A stretch of 64,000 nt of DNA from Ruminococcus sp. (GCA_023663085.1 JAMPIB010000007.1:19535-83534), one strand, 5' to 3'. Shown: positions 1 to 9,257, counted from the first letter of the stretch. Notes: generated from the sequence alone by a model not told the origin. A program made the numbers and translations.

Positions 1-387
1 GTGCCGTGTCATCAGGCATGTTTTTATGACAGAAAGCTGCTGCTTGCGCATCCGTTTGAGACAAAATACCGCGTAAGAGCGGATTACGAACATTTTCTCT
101 GGTGTTTTTTTGCCAGGGAATTAGAAGGAAAAGTCTCTTTTACCTATGGGAATATTATTACCGCGTATTATGAAAGCGGCGGTTTCTCGGAGCGGAAAGA
201 GAATAAAAAAGTTTCCGATGCGGAGCATAGGCAGATTGTCAGAAAATATATGTCCGCCGCACAGATCTGGAAGTATCGGATGATCCTGTGGATAACGCTT
301 GCGCCGCTTCGCACATGGCTTGCGAAGAATCCGCGGACGTCCGGGTATTATAATAAACTGAAGAAAAAAATCTATGAGAAGGGGTAA
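1..387 (+). CDS. Glycosyltransferase family 2, C-terminal part (5' end outside window)
   Basis: This is the last 128 codons of a reading frame that is open to the left edge, so the gene very probably starts upstream. The segment reading CHQACFYDRKLL followed by RADYEHFLW is typical of the acceptor-side half of WcaA/WcaE-like GT2 enzymes, where a conserved His and an Asp-Tyr pair follow the nucleotide-sugar domain. The N-terminal GT-A fold with its DxD motif is not in the window. The tail (IYEKKG-like, basic) may associate with the membrane face. It lies 11 bp upstream of a GT4 gene, in the same direction, and is probably the same operon. Function is assigned from family likeness; donor and acceptor sugars are unknown. 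Confidence 0.7.
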   Translation: MPCHQACFYDRKLLLAHPFETKYRVRADYEHFLWCFFARELEGKVSFTYGNIITAYYESGGFSERKENKKVSDAEHRQIVRKYMSAAQIWKYRMILWITLAPLRTWLAKNPRTSGYYNKLKKKIYEKG

Positions 388-398
388 GGTGCTTAAGG

Positions 399-1685
399 AT
401 GAAGGTATTATGGGTATGTAATATTATGCTGCCGGCGATAGCGGGACAATTAGGATTACCTTTCAGCAACAGGGAAGGATGGCTGAGCGCAATGCTCGAT
501 CGTTTTTTGCAGGAACAGCATCGTAATCGGATCAATTTAGGGATAGCTTTTCCGGTAACGCCGGAAATTGGAAATATAAGCAGAAAACTTCTGATCACGG
601 AAGAGGAGTCCTGCTATTGTTACGGCTTCGTGGAAAATCTGGAAACGCCGGAGCAGTATGATGCGTCTATCGAGGGACGGATGAAAGAGATCATAGCGGA
701 ATTCGATCCCGATATGATACATATTTTTGGTACGGAATTTCCGCATACGCTCTCCTGTGTGCGGGCCTACGGGAAACCGGAGCGGACGCTTATAGGCATT
801 CAGGGACTGGTCTCCGCCTGTTCCGTAGCCTACATGGCCGATCTGCCGGGTAAGGTGCAGCGAAAGACGACGTTCCGCGATCTGGTGAAAAAAGACAGTC
901 TGAAACAACAGCAGAAGAAATTTTATAAACGGGGACTTTACGAAAAAGAAGCGATACGGCTTACGGGCCATATAGCCGGAAGGACGGATTTTGATAAAGA
1001 AACGGTGGCCAAGATCAATCCCAAGGCGCAGTACCATGTTTTGAACGAGACGCTGCGTTCCTGCTTTTACAGGGGCAGATGGAAAAGGAACGCCTGCATT
1101 CCCTACAGTATTTTCTTAAGTCAGGGCGATTATCCGTTAAAAGGATTCCATTATCTGCTGCAGGCGATGCCCGCAGTTCTGGAACGCTATCCGGAGGCAC
1201 AGATTTTCGTGGCGGGCAATGATATCATCCGCAGCGATACTTTTAACGACAGGTTAAAAATCTCTTCTTACGGGAAATACTTAAAGAAACTGATCAAAGA
1301 CAATCATCTGAAAGAAAAGGTGACAATGCTCGGTATGCTGGACGCGGAGGGCATGAAGGAACAGTTGATAAACAGTCATGTGTTTGTCTGTCCTTCGGCT
1401 CTGGAAAACTCGCCCAATTCTCTTGGCGAGGCTATGCTGATCGGTGTGCCCTGTGTGGCCGCGGACGTGGGCGGCATCCATAATCTTCTGGTCAATGGCG
1501 GGGACGGTATTTTATATCCGGCTGGCAATGTCGAGAAACTGGCGGAAAAGATCATTGAAATCTTTGAAAAAGAAGCGATCTCGGAGAAATATTCGGATAA
1601 TGCCAGACGACATGCCAGAGAGACGCATGACGCGGATCAGAATTATTATAAAATGATACGGATCTATGAGGAAATCGTGCAATGA
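399..1685 (+). CDS. Glycosyltransferase family 4 (GT-B)
   Basis: A 428-residue GT-B glycosyltransferase. The N-terminus (MKVLWVCNIMLP) is the first Rossmann strand. The C-terminal half shows the GT4 donor-site signature ENSPNSLGEAMLIGVPCVA near residues 335-353, with the E-x7-E arrangement that binds the nucleotide-sugar. It is expected to act at the cytoplasmic face, adding a sugar to a lipid-linked oligosaccharide. It follows the partial GT2 gene closely and overlaps the next GT4 gene by 4 bp (ATGA), so the two are translationally coupled. No linkage can be predicted from sequence alone. Confidence 0.85.
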   Translation: MKVLWVCNIMLPAIAGQLGLPFSNREGWLSAMLDRFLQEQHRNRINLGIAFPVTPEIGNISRKLLITEEESCYCYGFVENLETPEQYDASIEGRMKEIIAEFDPDMIHIFGTEFPHTLSCVRAYGKPERTLIGIQGLVSACSVAYMADLPGKVQRKTTFRDLVKKDSLKQQQKKFYKRGLYEKEAIRLTGHIAGRTDFDKETVAKINPKAQYHVLNETLRSCFYRGRWKRNACIPYSIFLSQGDYPLKGFHYLLQAMPAVLERYPEAQIFVAGNDIIRSDTFNDRLKISSYGKYLKKLIKDNHLKEKVTMLGMLDAEGMKEQLINSHVFVCPSALENSPNSLGEAMLIGVPCVAADVGGIHNLLVNGGDGILYPAGNVEKLAEKIIEIFEKEAISEKYSDNARRHARETHDADQNYYKMIRIYEEIVQ

Positions 1686-2863
1686 GCATAACGTTTGTAT
1701 CAAACTACATCAATCATCATCAGATTCCTTTTTCGGAGGCTCTGTATCAGAAACTTGGGAAAGATTATCATTTCATACAGACGATGCCCATGGAAGAGGA
1801 GCGGGTGGCTATGGGATGGGGCGTCGATATCGGCAGCCTTCCGTATGTACGCTGTCTGTATGAGGAGGAATACGAGTGCCGCAAGCTCATTGCGGAAAGT
1901 GATGTAGTACTGTTTGGCTGGACGCAGAGGCCGGATATTGAGGCGGAGCGTCTGGATTCCGACGGATTGACTATACGGGTTAGTGAAAGGCTCTACCGGG
2001 AGGGACAGTGGAAGGCAGTCTCGCCAAGAGGGTTGTATGCTAAATATAAAGAGCATATCAGATACAGACATCAGAATGTTTATCTGCTGTGCGCCGGAGC
2101 CTATACCGCCTCGGATTTTCATCTGATCGGCGCGTATCCGGGGAAGATGTTCCGCTGGGGTTATTTTCCGGAGACGAGGATTTATCCGGAAGAGACTTTT
2201 GCCGGATTAAAAGAAGATGGCCCGCTGCAGATTGTCTGGGCCGGGCGCTTTATTCCGCTAAAGCATCCCGAATATGTTGTCAGACTCGCGGGGAGGCTGT
2301 TACAGGAAGGTTATGATTTCCGGGTGCATATGCTGGGCAGCGGTGAAATGGAAGAGGATATCAAAAGACAGGTTTCGCGGGCGGGGCTGGCGGAGAGATT
2401 TGTATTTTACGGATACCAGGCGCCGGATAAAGTGCGGGATGTCATGGAGCGCTGTCATATCCACCTTTTTACCAGTAATTATCTGGAAGGCTGGGGAGCG
2501 GTCGTCAACGAGGGCATGAACAGCGGCTGTGTGGAAGTCGTGAACGCACAGACAGGGGCCGCGCCGTATCTGATCGAACATGGTGTGAACGGGCTTGTGT
2601 ACCCGGACGATTCTTACCCGGAGATGGAAAAGCTGGTGTTGGATCTGTTCGCAAACTGGCCGGAGCGTAAGCAGATGGGTGCAGCCGCTTATCAGACGAT
2701 ACTGCGGGAGTGGAATGCGCAGCACGCTGCGGATGAACTGCTGCGCTTTACGCAGGCGTTATTAAAAGGAGATGTTGTCCCGGCAGAGAGCGGGCCGCTC
2801 AGTATAGCGCCTGCGATTGCGCCAAAGAAGATGTACGGGGCGATGATGAGCGGGAAGATATAA
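1682..2863 (+). CDS. Glycosyltransferase family 4 (GT-B)
   Basis: A 393-residue GT4-type enzyme whose ATG overlaps the stop of the upstream gene by 4 bp. The central segment IVWAGRFIPLKHPEYVV is the usual start of the C-terminal Rossmann domain. It is followed by the donor region SNYLEGWGAVVNEGMNSG near residues 265-282, where E-G-W-G-x-V-x-N-E-G replaces the more common E-x7-E form. The N-terminal residues SITFVSNYINHHQIPFSEAL are an ordinary GT4 start. It belongs to the 1-5570 operon of sugar transferases and probably extends a lipid-linked glycan. Donor and acceptor are unknown. Confidence 0.83.
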   Translation: MSITFVSNYINHHQIPFSEALYQKLGKDYHFIQTMPMEEERVAMGWGVDIGSLPYVRCLYEEEYECRKLIAESDVVLFGWTQRPDIEAERLDSDGLTIRVSERLYREGQWKAVSPRGLYAKYKEHIRYRHQNVYLLCAGAYTASDFHLIGAYPGKMFRWGYFPETRIYPEETFAGLKEDGPLQIVWAGRFIPLKHPEYVVRLAGRLLQEGYDFRVHMLGSGEMEEDIKRQVSRAGLAERFVFYGYQAPDKVRDVMERCHIHLFTSNYLEGWGAVVNEGMNSGCVEVVNAQTGAAPYLIEHGVNGLVYPDDSYPEMEKLVLDLFANWPERKQMGAAAYQTILREWNAQHAADELLRFTQALLKGDVVPAESGPLSIAPAIAPKKMYGAMMSGKI

Positions 2864-2884
2864 TGGGAAGGTATAACAATTCGT

Positions 2885-3898
2885 ATGGAGCAGGTAAAGA
2901 TCAGTGTTATCGTACCGGTATATAATACGCCCGGCACACTTGAAAAATGTGTGGAGTCTATCTGTAAACAGACTTATGAAAATCTGGAGATCATTCTGGT
3001 GGACGACGGTTCTACGGATGGTACGGGCAGATTGTGCGATACGCTTGCGGATACTGATAACAGGATTCGCGTATACCATAAAGAAAACGGCGGCGCATCT
3101 TCAGCGCGTAATTTCGGACTGCAAAAAGCGGGCGGCGATTATATCGGCTTCGTGGACAGCGACGATTATATTGATGAAGATGTTTACGAGAGTATGACGG
3201 TGCTTGCCATGGGAAAAAACTACCCGATCGTGCAGATTTCCAGAGACGAAAGGGACGAAGCGGGAGGCCGTCTGGAAGATGTCTGCGTACCGCCGAAAGA
3301 AGTACGTTTCTGCGATACGGAGACTTTTTTAAAGGAACTTCTGCTCCATCAGGGAGATTGTTCGTTCTGTACGAAACTGGTCAAAAAAGAATTGTTTGAG
3401 ACACATCGTTTTCCGGAAGGAGAATTGAACGAGGATTTCAAACTTTTGACACAGATGCTCATGCAGATAGAGGGGGTCGCTATCCTGCCAAAGCAGGGCT
3501 ATCATGTTGTCTGCCGCAGCGACAGTACGACGAGAAAACGCTCTGCGGAGAGTTTTTCCAGAGTATTCATGGATATCGTGGAAAATGCGGACAGGATGCA
3601 GGAAGTGGTGGATACTTATTATCCGTCGCTTCATTTATATGCCCTCCGCTTTAATCTATATCAAAGGCTGGATTATCTTCTGCATATCCCCATTTCACAG
3701 ATGAACAGGGATAATGCCTTTTATCAGAACGTAAAAAAATATCTGCGCGGACATTTCTTTGACATGCTTCGTAATCCCTATCTGACGAAAAAAAATAAAG
3801 GATATCTGCTGCTTTTGAGCGTGGCGCCGAAAACGGTAAGAGAGATCCACAGACAGAAAATGATGTTGAGGAGAGGGAAGTATGGCGATGCACAATGA
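2885..3898 (+). CDS. Glycosyltransferase family 2 (GT-A)
   Basis: A 337-residue GT-A enzyme. The N-terminus reads ISVIVPVYNTPGTLEKCVES, then LVDDGSTDGT near residues 38-47 and FVDSDDYID near residues 91-99. The latter carries the metal- and nucleotide-binding DxD. The C-terminal 130 residues are basic and rich in aromatic residues, as in CPS and EPS transferases, and contain no clear membrane helix. The gene sits 21 bp after the preceding GT4 gene and its end overlaps the next gene by 17 bp. It is one of the chain-building transferases of the locus; specificity cannot be read from the sequence. Confidence 0.87.
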   Translation: MEQVKISVIVPVYNTPGTLEKCVESICKQTYENLEIILVDDGSTDGTGRLCDTLADTDNRIRVYHKENGGASSARNFGLQKAGGDYIGFVDSDDYIDEDVYESMTVLAMGKNYPIVQISRDERDEAGGRLEDVCVPPKEVRFCDTETFLKELLLHQGDCSFCTKLVKKELFETHRFPEGELNEDFKLLTQMLMQIEGVAILPKQGYHVVCRSDSTTRKRSAESFSRVFMDIVENADRMQEVVDTYYPSLHLYALRFNLYQRLDYLLHIPISQMNRDNAFYQNVKKYLRGHFFDMLRNPYLTKKNKGYLLLLSVAPKTVREIHRQKMMLRRGKYGDAQ

Positions 3899-5570
3899 AT
3901 CCGAAAGTACCGGGACGGATAATAAAATGCCGGAACATAAGAAATGGTTTATCTGCTTTGGAATTATCTGGTGTGTGCAGATGCTCACAGCGGTATATTT
4001 TTGTGTGCAGAAACAGGGTTTTCATGAGGATGAATTTTACTCTTATTATTCGACGTCCCGCACTTACGGACTGGCCATTGAAGACGGCGCCTGGATGGAG
4101 CATGACGATTATTATAATGAATTTGTCGTATTGGAAGGAGAAGAATTTCAATATGGACTTGTGAAGCTGGTGCAGTCGTGGGATGTGCATCCGCCGGTAT
4201 ATTACTGGGTGTTGCATACAGTCTGCTCACTGTTTCCGGAGCAGTTTTCCAAGTGGTTCGGCCTTATCATCAATCTGGCGGCGTTTGGCGTCAGTATGTT
4301 TTTGCTGCGGATATTAGCTCTTAAAGTGACGGAAAAGAACGAAAAAGTAACGTGGCTGGTCTGCCTTTTTTACGGATTTACGCCCGCGGTCATGAGCGGC
4401 GTGGTCTTTATCCGCATGTATGCGCTGCTGACGGTATTCGTGTATCTGTGTGCGATATTGCATGTGAAGGCACTGGAGCGTTATGCCATGAAAGACGCGG
4501 CGCAGGTAAAACTGTCGTTTAGGAAGTTTCTGTTACCGCTCATGCTCGTGACTTATCTGGGATTTCTGACACAGTATTACTATTTTATCTTTCTCTTTTT
4601 TATGGCGGCGGCATTCTGTCTTTATATGTTATGGAAAGACAGAAGTTTGAAAAACTGTCTTTGCTATGCGTGCAGTCTGGCGGCCGCTTTTTTGCTGGCT
4701 TATCTGACCTATCCGGCCTGTCTGGGACAGATGTTTCGCGGACAGCGCGGCGCACAGGCGACGAACAGTTTTTTTGACTTATCCAATACGTGGATGCGGC
4801 TTACTTTTTTCTGGGATCTGCTGGATGAATATGTATTCGGGAAAATGCTGCCGGTGCTTTTGCTAGTCGTATTGTGCCTGTTTTTGTATCTTTTCCGCAA
4901 AAAAAACGGGCATGTGCGGGGAAATATAGTTTCCGGTGAAAAAAATGCGGCTTACCCGCTGCTGCTTGTTACGGTGCTCGGATATTTTCTGGCGGTGGCA
5001 AAGACGGCGCTGCTCCTTGGAAATACGTCCGTCCGTTACCAGATGCCGATTTACGGCATGGCGGTACTGCTCGTATTTACGGCTGTGGCGGATATGGGAA
5101 AGGCGTGCTTTGCCATTTCCGTACTTTCCATGAAAATTTCCATAAAGAAGGCGCAAAAATGGCTGGTTGCGGTTTTGGCTTTCCTGTGTCTGGCGGTCAA
5201 TGCAGGCGGGTTATTATCCGGGCGGGTGGTATTTCTTTATCCGGAGGCACAGAAACAGTGTGTTTTTGCCAAAGAAATGGCGGAGAAAGATGTGCCGGTT
5301 GTCTGTATCTATGATGCCGGGCAGAGCTGGTGTGTGTGGGACTGCGCGGATGAATTTTTTGCCTATGATAAGATATATTTTGCAAGTATGAATGACGCAG
5401 AGCCGATAGAGGATGAGGTGCTTGCAAAGAGTGAAAAGATAGTGGTGTATCTTAGTAATACGGCGGAGCCGGAAGAACAGCTTCGACGCGTGCAGAGCCG
5501 GAATCCGGGGCTTGCGGAGAGCGAATTGCAGTACCGGGGAAAGTATTATGATGTGTATTTGCTGCGTTGA
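3882..5570 (+). CDS. Polytopic GT-C-like membrane glycosyltransferase (PMT/ArnT type)
   Basis: A 562-residue membrane protein with about ten to twelve hydrophobic segments between residues 20 and 455 and a hydrophilic C-terminal domain. After the first helix there is an acidic motif, FHEDEFYSYY near residues 47-56. The segment WDVHPPVYYWVLH follows near residues 98-110. An acidic loop plus HPP is the hallmark of PMT/ArnT-like GT-C transferases, which use polyprenyl-phosphate sugars at the outer face. A GAGAGGGAAG ribosome site lies just before the chosen ATG, inside the end of the preceding gene. Likely role: external transfer of a sugar to a glycan or protein. Specificity is unknown. Confidence 0.75.
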   Translation: MAMHNESESTGTDNKMPEHKKWFICFGIIWCVQMLTAVYFCVQKQGFHEDEFYSYYSTSRTYGLAIEDGAWMEHDDYYNEFVVLEGEEFQYGLVKLVQSWDVHPPVYYWVLHTVCSLFPEQFSKWFGLIINLAAFGVSMFLLRILALKVTEKNEKVTWLVCLFYGFTPAVMSGVVFIRMYALLTVFVYLCAILHVKALERYAMKDAAQVKLSFRKFLLPLMLVTYLGFLTQYYYFIFLFFMAAAFCLYMLWKDRSLKNCLCYACSLAAAFLLAYLTYPACLGQMFRGQRGAQATNSFFDLSNTWMRLTFFWDLLDEYVFGKMLPVLLLVVLCLFLYLFRKKNGHVRGNIVSGEKNAAYPLLLVTVLGYFLAVAKTALLLGNTSVRYQMPIYGMAVLLVFTAVADMGKACFAISVLSMKISIKKAQKWLVAVLAFLCLAVNAGGLLSGRVVFLYPEAQKQCVFAKEMAEKDVPVVCIYDAGQSWCVWDCADEFFAYDKIYFASMNDAEPIEDEVLAKSEKIVVYLSNTAEPEEQLRRVQSRNPGLAESELQYRGKYYDVYLLR

Positions 5571-5606
5571 AGCAGGGGAAGTTAAAAGGAAAAGGCGGAG
5601 GATGTT

Positions 5607-7109
5607 ATGATTAAAAAGGAGTATTTTGGTGAGGGAAAAAAAATAGAATTTAAAAGAGAAATTCCAGGCAATCATGAGAAACTTCTTAAAGATGTTATTG
5701 CCTTTTCAAATAGCAGCGGTGGAAAAGTTATTATCGGTATCGAAGATGAAACTGGTCTTGTATATGGAATTGGAGAACAGAGTCCGTTTAAATTATCGGA
5801 TTCTATTTCAAATATGATTTCCGATGCTTGTACTCCTCAAATAGAACCGGATATTTCTATTCAGACTATAGAAAATAAAACAATACTTGTAATAGATATA
5901 GTACCAGGGAAGTTTAGACCTTATTATATTGCCGGAAAAGGAAAAGAAGCAACTGCTTATGTAAGGATCAATGGAACAAGTAGGACAGCAGATGCAAGAA
6001 AATTACAGGAACTGGAATTAGAAGGACAAAATATTTCCTATGATTCGCTGCAAGCGATTGGACAAGAGTTTGCAAGAGAGAAAGCTTTAGAACTTTGTCA
6101 AAAGATGAAACAGATTGCTATTGATTCCTGTAAAACGGAAGAAGAAAAAGAAACAATAAAAGATGTGACATTGGAAAAATTGGAAGACTTGGGGATTCTC
6201 TGTAAGGTTGGAAGAAACTATTATCCGACGCATGCATTTGATTTGTTGACGGATAATAAAAACAAGTCGGCAAAAGTTCAGTGTGCATTATTTAAAGGGA
6301 CAACGAGAGATGTATTTATAGATCAGAAAGAATTTAGTGGGCCAATTTATGAGCAAGTAGAAAATGTATATCAATTTGTGTTAAGACATATCAATATGGG
6401 AGCGGAAATAGGCGGGGTGTATAGAAATGATTTCTATGAACTTCCCATATCGGCTATCAGAGAAATGGCAGCAAATGCAATCGTGCATAGAAGTTATTTG
6501 GATAAATCCTGTGTTCAGGTATGTATTTTTGACGATAGAATAGAAGTATTGTCACCGGGGACACTTTATGGTGGATTGGATGTAGAAACAGCAAAAAGAG
6601 GAAAATCAACGTGCAGGAACGAAGCGATTGCTGGAGCATTTCATTATATGCGTATTGTTGAAGCATGGGGAACAGGGATTCCGAGAATTATCAGCAGGTG
6701 TGAGGAATATGGACTGTCTGAGCCTCTTTTTGAAGAGTTTGGAAATAATTTTAAAGTGACAATATTTAGAAAAGTGAGCAATCCTTTTGTAAATGTAAGC
6801 AATGATATGGAAAAAGTAAGCAAAGCTTCTGTTAATATGGGCAATGCTATAGATGAAGTAGGCGATGCTTTTGAAAAATACTTACCCAGATTTAAGGATG
6901 CAAAAATAACAGAGAAATTTATAACCAACATCAGGCAGATATTTGATAAATGCAATACAAGTATACCATTCGGACAGGCGAATGTAATGGAATGGTTAAA
7001 TTGCTCAAAGTCTAAAGCAACAAATGTTATGAATGCAATGAGAACGGCTGGAGTAATTGTAAAAGTAACCGGATTAGGTCCTGGTAGATATAGGTTTATA
7101 GAGTTTTAG
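5607..7109 (+). CDS. AlbA/Schlafen-type ATP-binding putative regulator
   Basis: A 500-residue protein of the COG2865 type. Residues about 8-130 form an AlbA_2 (Schlafen AlbA) domain, visible as KKIEFKREIP, then FSNSSGGKVIIGIEDE and AYVRINGTSR. Residues about 265-385 resemble the HATPase_c_4 domain (EMAANAIVHRSYLDK, IEVLSPGTLYGG, WGTGIPRI). The last ~70 residues look like a winged helix. Such proteins are annotated as transcriptional regulators, and some occur in defence islands, but biochemical roles are poorly settled. A GGCGGAGG site lies 8 bp before the ATG. The gene is visibly more AT-rich than the glycan genes to its left and starts the first accessory block. A second protein of the same architecture is at 35312. 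Confidence 0.82.
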   Translation: MIKKEYFGEGKKIEFKREIPGNHEKLLKDVIAFSNSSGGKVIIGIEDETGLVYGIGEQSPFKLSDSISNMISDACTPQIEPDISIQTIENKTILVIDIVPGKFRPYYIAGKGKEATAYVRINGTSRTADARKLQELELEGQNISYDSLQAIGQEFAREKALELCQKMKQIAIDSCKTEEEKETIKDVTLEKLEDLGILCKVGRNYYPTHAFDLLTDNKNKSAKVQCALFKGTTRDVFIDQKEFSGPIYEQVENVYQFVLRHINMGAEIGGVYRNDFYELPISAIREMAANAIVHRSYLDKSCVQVCIFDDRIEVLSPGTLYGGLDVETAKRGKSTCRNEAIAGAFHYMRIVEAWGTGIPRIISRCEEYGLSEPLFEEFGNNFKVTIFRKVSNPFVNVSNDMEKVSKASVNMGNAIDEVGDAFEKYLPRFKDAKITEKFITNIRQIFDKCNTSIPFGQANVMEWLNCSKSKATNVMNAMRTAGVIVKVTGLGPGRYRFIEF

Positions 7110-7208
7110 AGGAAAAATCAATGGCTCAATAAGTGCGATCAGCTTTACAGATTCAACATCAACATTTTATATTACTGATTTAAATATGAATTTAGGAGGA
7201 ATCCCGAT

Positions 7209-7568
7209 ATGGAATTAATTATGCAGCCAACTTCTACAACTTGCGGACAAGCCTGTATTGCCATGATTGCAGGAAAACCGATTGAGGATGTTATCAAAGA
7301 TATGAAAACGGACGGACCAACAAGTATAGGTCAACTGATAGAAATACTGGATTTTTATGGTATTAAACATGCAGAGAGGAATAAGCGGATTTCTAAAAAG
7401 AATCCTGCTCCCTATGAATATTCTATTTTAACAGTTCATACAAGCGAAGGATATACGCATTGGACATTATTGTATGACAAGAAATATTTTGACCCTGAGT
7501 TCGGCTTGATTGAAGGTGAGTACACACATGGCAAAATTACATCATTTTTAGAGATATATGCTGATTAA
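7209..7568 (+). CDS. Small C39-like (papain-fold) peptidase domain protein
   Basis: A 119-residue protein beginning with MELIMQPTSTTCGQACIAM. The TTCGQAC motif is the catalytic-cysteine signature of C39-like peptidases. A candidate catalytic His and Asp appear in GYTHWTLLYDKKYFDP near residues 79-94. It is only a stand-alone peptidase core: no transporter, signal peptide or membrane helix. The AGGAGG site is 9 bp upstream. No double-glycine leader peptide substrate is evident nearby, so a bacteriocin-processing role is not supported. It could act as a deconjugating or intracellular cysteine protease, or as a toxin. About 100 bp upstream lie 33 open codons without a start (7118-7217) that may be the remnant of another gene. 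Confidence 0.65.
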   Translation: MELIMQPTSTTCGQACIAMIAGKPIEDVIKDMKTDGPTSIGQLIEILDFYGIKHAERNKRISKKNPAPYEYSILTVHTSEGYTHWTLLYDKKYFDPEFGLIEGEYTHGKITSFLEIYAD

Positions 7569-7629
7569 CGTATTACTGGTTTGCCAGAAAGATACAGAAT
7601 TAGGCATTGAAACGCAAAATCAGCTGTCT

Positions 7630-8967
7630 TTACAGTTTCCGCTTCAATGCAAGTCCGATCAATCTTTCTGTATGGTCTGCCATAAAGAGCGGAATATTCA
7701 GAACATCATCATCTAATTTCAGATTATTTAAGGAGAACCTGATACGCAGTTTTACTTTGTCGTCGAATAATTCTTTAAATTTTTTCAGACTTTTGCCTGT
7801 GATATTTGTTTCAGATTTTACTTCAATGGGGAAAATATCGTTGTCCCGTTGGATCAGAAAATCAACTTCATAGGGAGGATTATTTTGGCTCCAATATCTG
7901 GGGATGACTTCAAACTGGGTAATCAATGTCTGCAGCACATAGTTTTCAGTCAATGCACCCTTAAATTCCGTAAATAGACGATTTCCTTCGCCAAAAGCGG
8001 TCGGCGAAAGCATAGCCAGACGGCGGAGCAGACCGACGTCCACAAGATAGATTTTAAAAGCTGACAGATCGTCATAGGCAGAGACCGGAAGTTCCGGTGC
8101 GCTGCTGCGGTATATTTTATGCACCAGTCTGGCGTCTACAAGCCATTGCAGAGCGTCTTCGTATTCTCTGGCTCTGGCGCCCTCTTTGACAGCCTTATAG
8201 ATAAATTTCTTGTTTTCTCTGGCGAGCTGGGAAGGGATAGACTTCCATATCATGGAGATTTTGGGAAATTCACTTATATTGGGATGTTTGGCAAAATCCC
8301 GTTCGTATGCAGCAAGTATATCTGACAGTGCATTCTGCATAGCATCTACATCGCGGGCCTGTGTCCACATTAACACTGATTCCGGCATACCTCCGGTAAC
8401 ATAGTACATTTTCAATTTTTCATACAAAGGATTAAAAAAGGCATCCGGAAGAGGTTTTAGTGTATCAATGGTATCCAGATAGGCGGTGAGATTTTCATCG
8501 CCGTTAGCCAGTAAAAATTCTGTGAACGACATAGGGTCGATCTGCATAAAGTTTACTTTTCCTACCGGAAATGAGGACGGGCCGGCTAATGTGATCCCGA
8601 GCAGAGAGCCTGCGCAGGCAATATGATATTCCGGCGCATTTTCACAGAAATATTTCATGGCATTAATGACTTGAGGACAGTCCTGTACTTCATCAAAAAT
8701 GATAAGTGTCTTTTCCGGAAAGATTTTCTGACCGCTGGATAGTATAAGGTTTTGCAGGATGCGGTCTGTATTTTTTGTTGTTTCAAAAAACTGCTTATAT
8801 GATTCATTTTCATCAAAGTTAAAATAAGCAGTATTTTCGTAATATTGTCGGCCAAATTCCTTTAAGATCCAGGTTTTCCCTACTTGGCGGACGCCTTTTA
8901 GTATCAGCGGTTTTCGATAAGGAGAGTTTTTCCATTTTACCAGTTTATCCATAATAAGTCTTTTCAT
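7630..8967 (-). CDS. AAA ATPase with C-terminal DUF4143 domain
   Basis: A 445-residue protein of the widespread AAA plus DUF4143 family. Walker A is GVRQVGKTW near residues 25-33 and Walker B is TLIIFDEVQDC near residues 91-101. A sensor segment, IACAGSLLG, follows. The C-terminal part contains YEVDFLIQRD and PIEVKSE, the D and ExK elements of a PD-(D/E)XK-like fold common in DUF4143. The physiological role of the family is unknown; it is frequent in mobile and accessory regions. The gene converges on the C39-like gene and has its own promoter at 9024-9052. Confidence 0.87.
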   Translation of the reverse strand: MKRLIMDKLVKWKNSPYRKPLILKGVRQVGKTWILKEFGRQYYENTAYFNFDENESYKQFFETTKNTDRILQNLILSSGQKIFPEKTLIIFDEVQDCPQVINAMKYFCENAPEYHIACAGSLLGITLAGPSSFPVGKVNFMQIDPMSFTEFLLANGDENLTAYLDTIDTLKPLPDAFFNPLYEKLKMYYVTGGMPESVLMWTQARDVDAMQNALSDILAAYERDFAKHPNISEFPKISMIWKSIPSQLARENKKFIYKAVKEGARAREYEDALQWLVDARLVHKIYRSSAPELPVSAYDDLSAFKIYLVDVGLLRRLAMLSPTAFGEGNRLFTEFKGALTENYVLQTLITQFEVIPRYWSQNNPPYEVDFLIQRDNDIFPIEVKSETNITGKSLKKFKELFDDKVKLRIRFSLNNLKLDDDVLNIPLFMADHTERLIGLALKRKL

Positions 8968-9023
8968 ATATCAGACCCCATTCACAATATTATTTAGATT
9001 TTGGTGACATAAATCACACTTTT

Positions 9024-9052
9024 ATTATAATTATATGGTACATAAAAATCAA
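9024..9052 (-). promoter_or_regulatory. Sigma-A promoter for the DUF4143 ATPase gene
   Basis: On the minus strand TTGATT (-35, 9047-9052) and TATAAT (-10, 9024-9029) are separated by exactly 17 bp. The start of the DUF4143 gene is about 55 bp downstream. Both hexamers are close to the sigma-A consensus. No experimental start site is known. Confidence 0.65.
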
Positions 9053-9150
9053 TGTTTTTATATTTTGAGTTTTATACAAAATAATACGAGTCATGTACAA
9101 TACAGATGCAGAGAAGGAACAAAGGTTAAAGCGCAAAATAAAATCATTGA

Positions 9151-9178
9151 TTGCATAATGTGAAAAAGAATGTATAAT
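9151..9178 (+). promoter_or_regulatory. Sigma-A promoter for the XRE regulator gene
   Basis: TTGCAT (9151-9156) and TATAAT (9173-9178) are spaced by 16 bp. The XRE gene begins about 100 bp downstream. The inverted repeat at 9239-9257 would lie in the transcribed leader, where a bound repressor could block elongation or a second promoter whose -10 (TATACT) lies within the repeat. Confidence 0.5.
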
Positions 9179-9238
9179 AGAATTACCAACAGTTGCCATA
9201 ACTTCCATATAGTTACTTTAGGGCAGTGATGTTGTCGG

Positions 9239-9257
9239 GATATACTATTTGTATATC
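9239..9257. promoter_or_regulatory. Perfect inverted repeat, candidate XRE operator
   Basis: GATATAC and GTATATC form two perfect 7-bp arms around a TATTT spacer, 24 bp upstream of the XRE start codon. Small XRE proteins often autoregulate by binding such palindromes near their own promoter. The role as operator is inferred from position and symmetry only. Confidence 0.45.

Noticed and set aside
7118-7217. Thirty-three open codons ending in TAA before the C39-like gene
   Set aside because: No start codon with a ribosome site, and it overlaps the peptidase start in another frame; mentioned only as a possible remnant.
7604-7650. GCATTGAA/TTCAATGC inverted repeat between convergent genes as a terminator
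   Set aside because: The 31-nt loop is long, arms are only 8 bp, there is no U-tract, and the right arm is inside the coding end of the DUF4143 gene.
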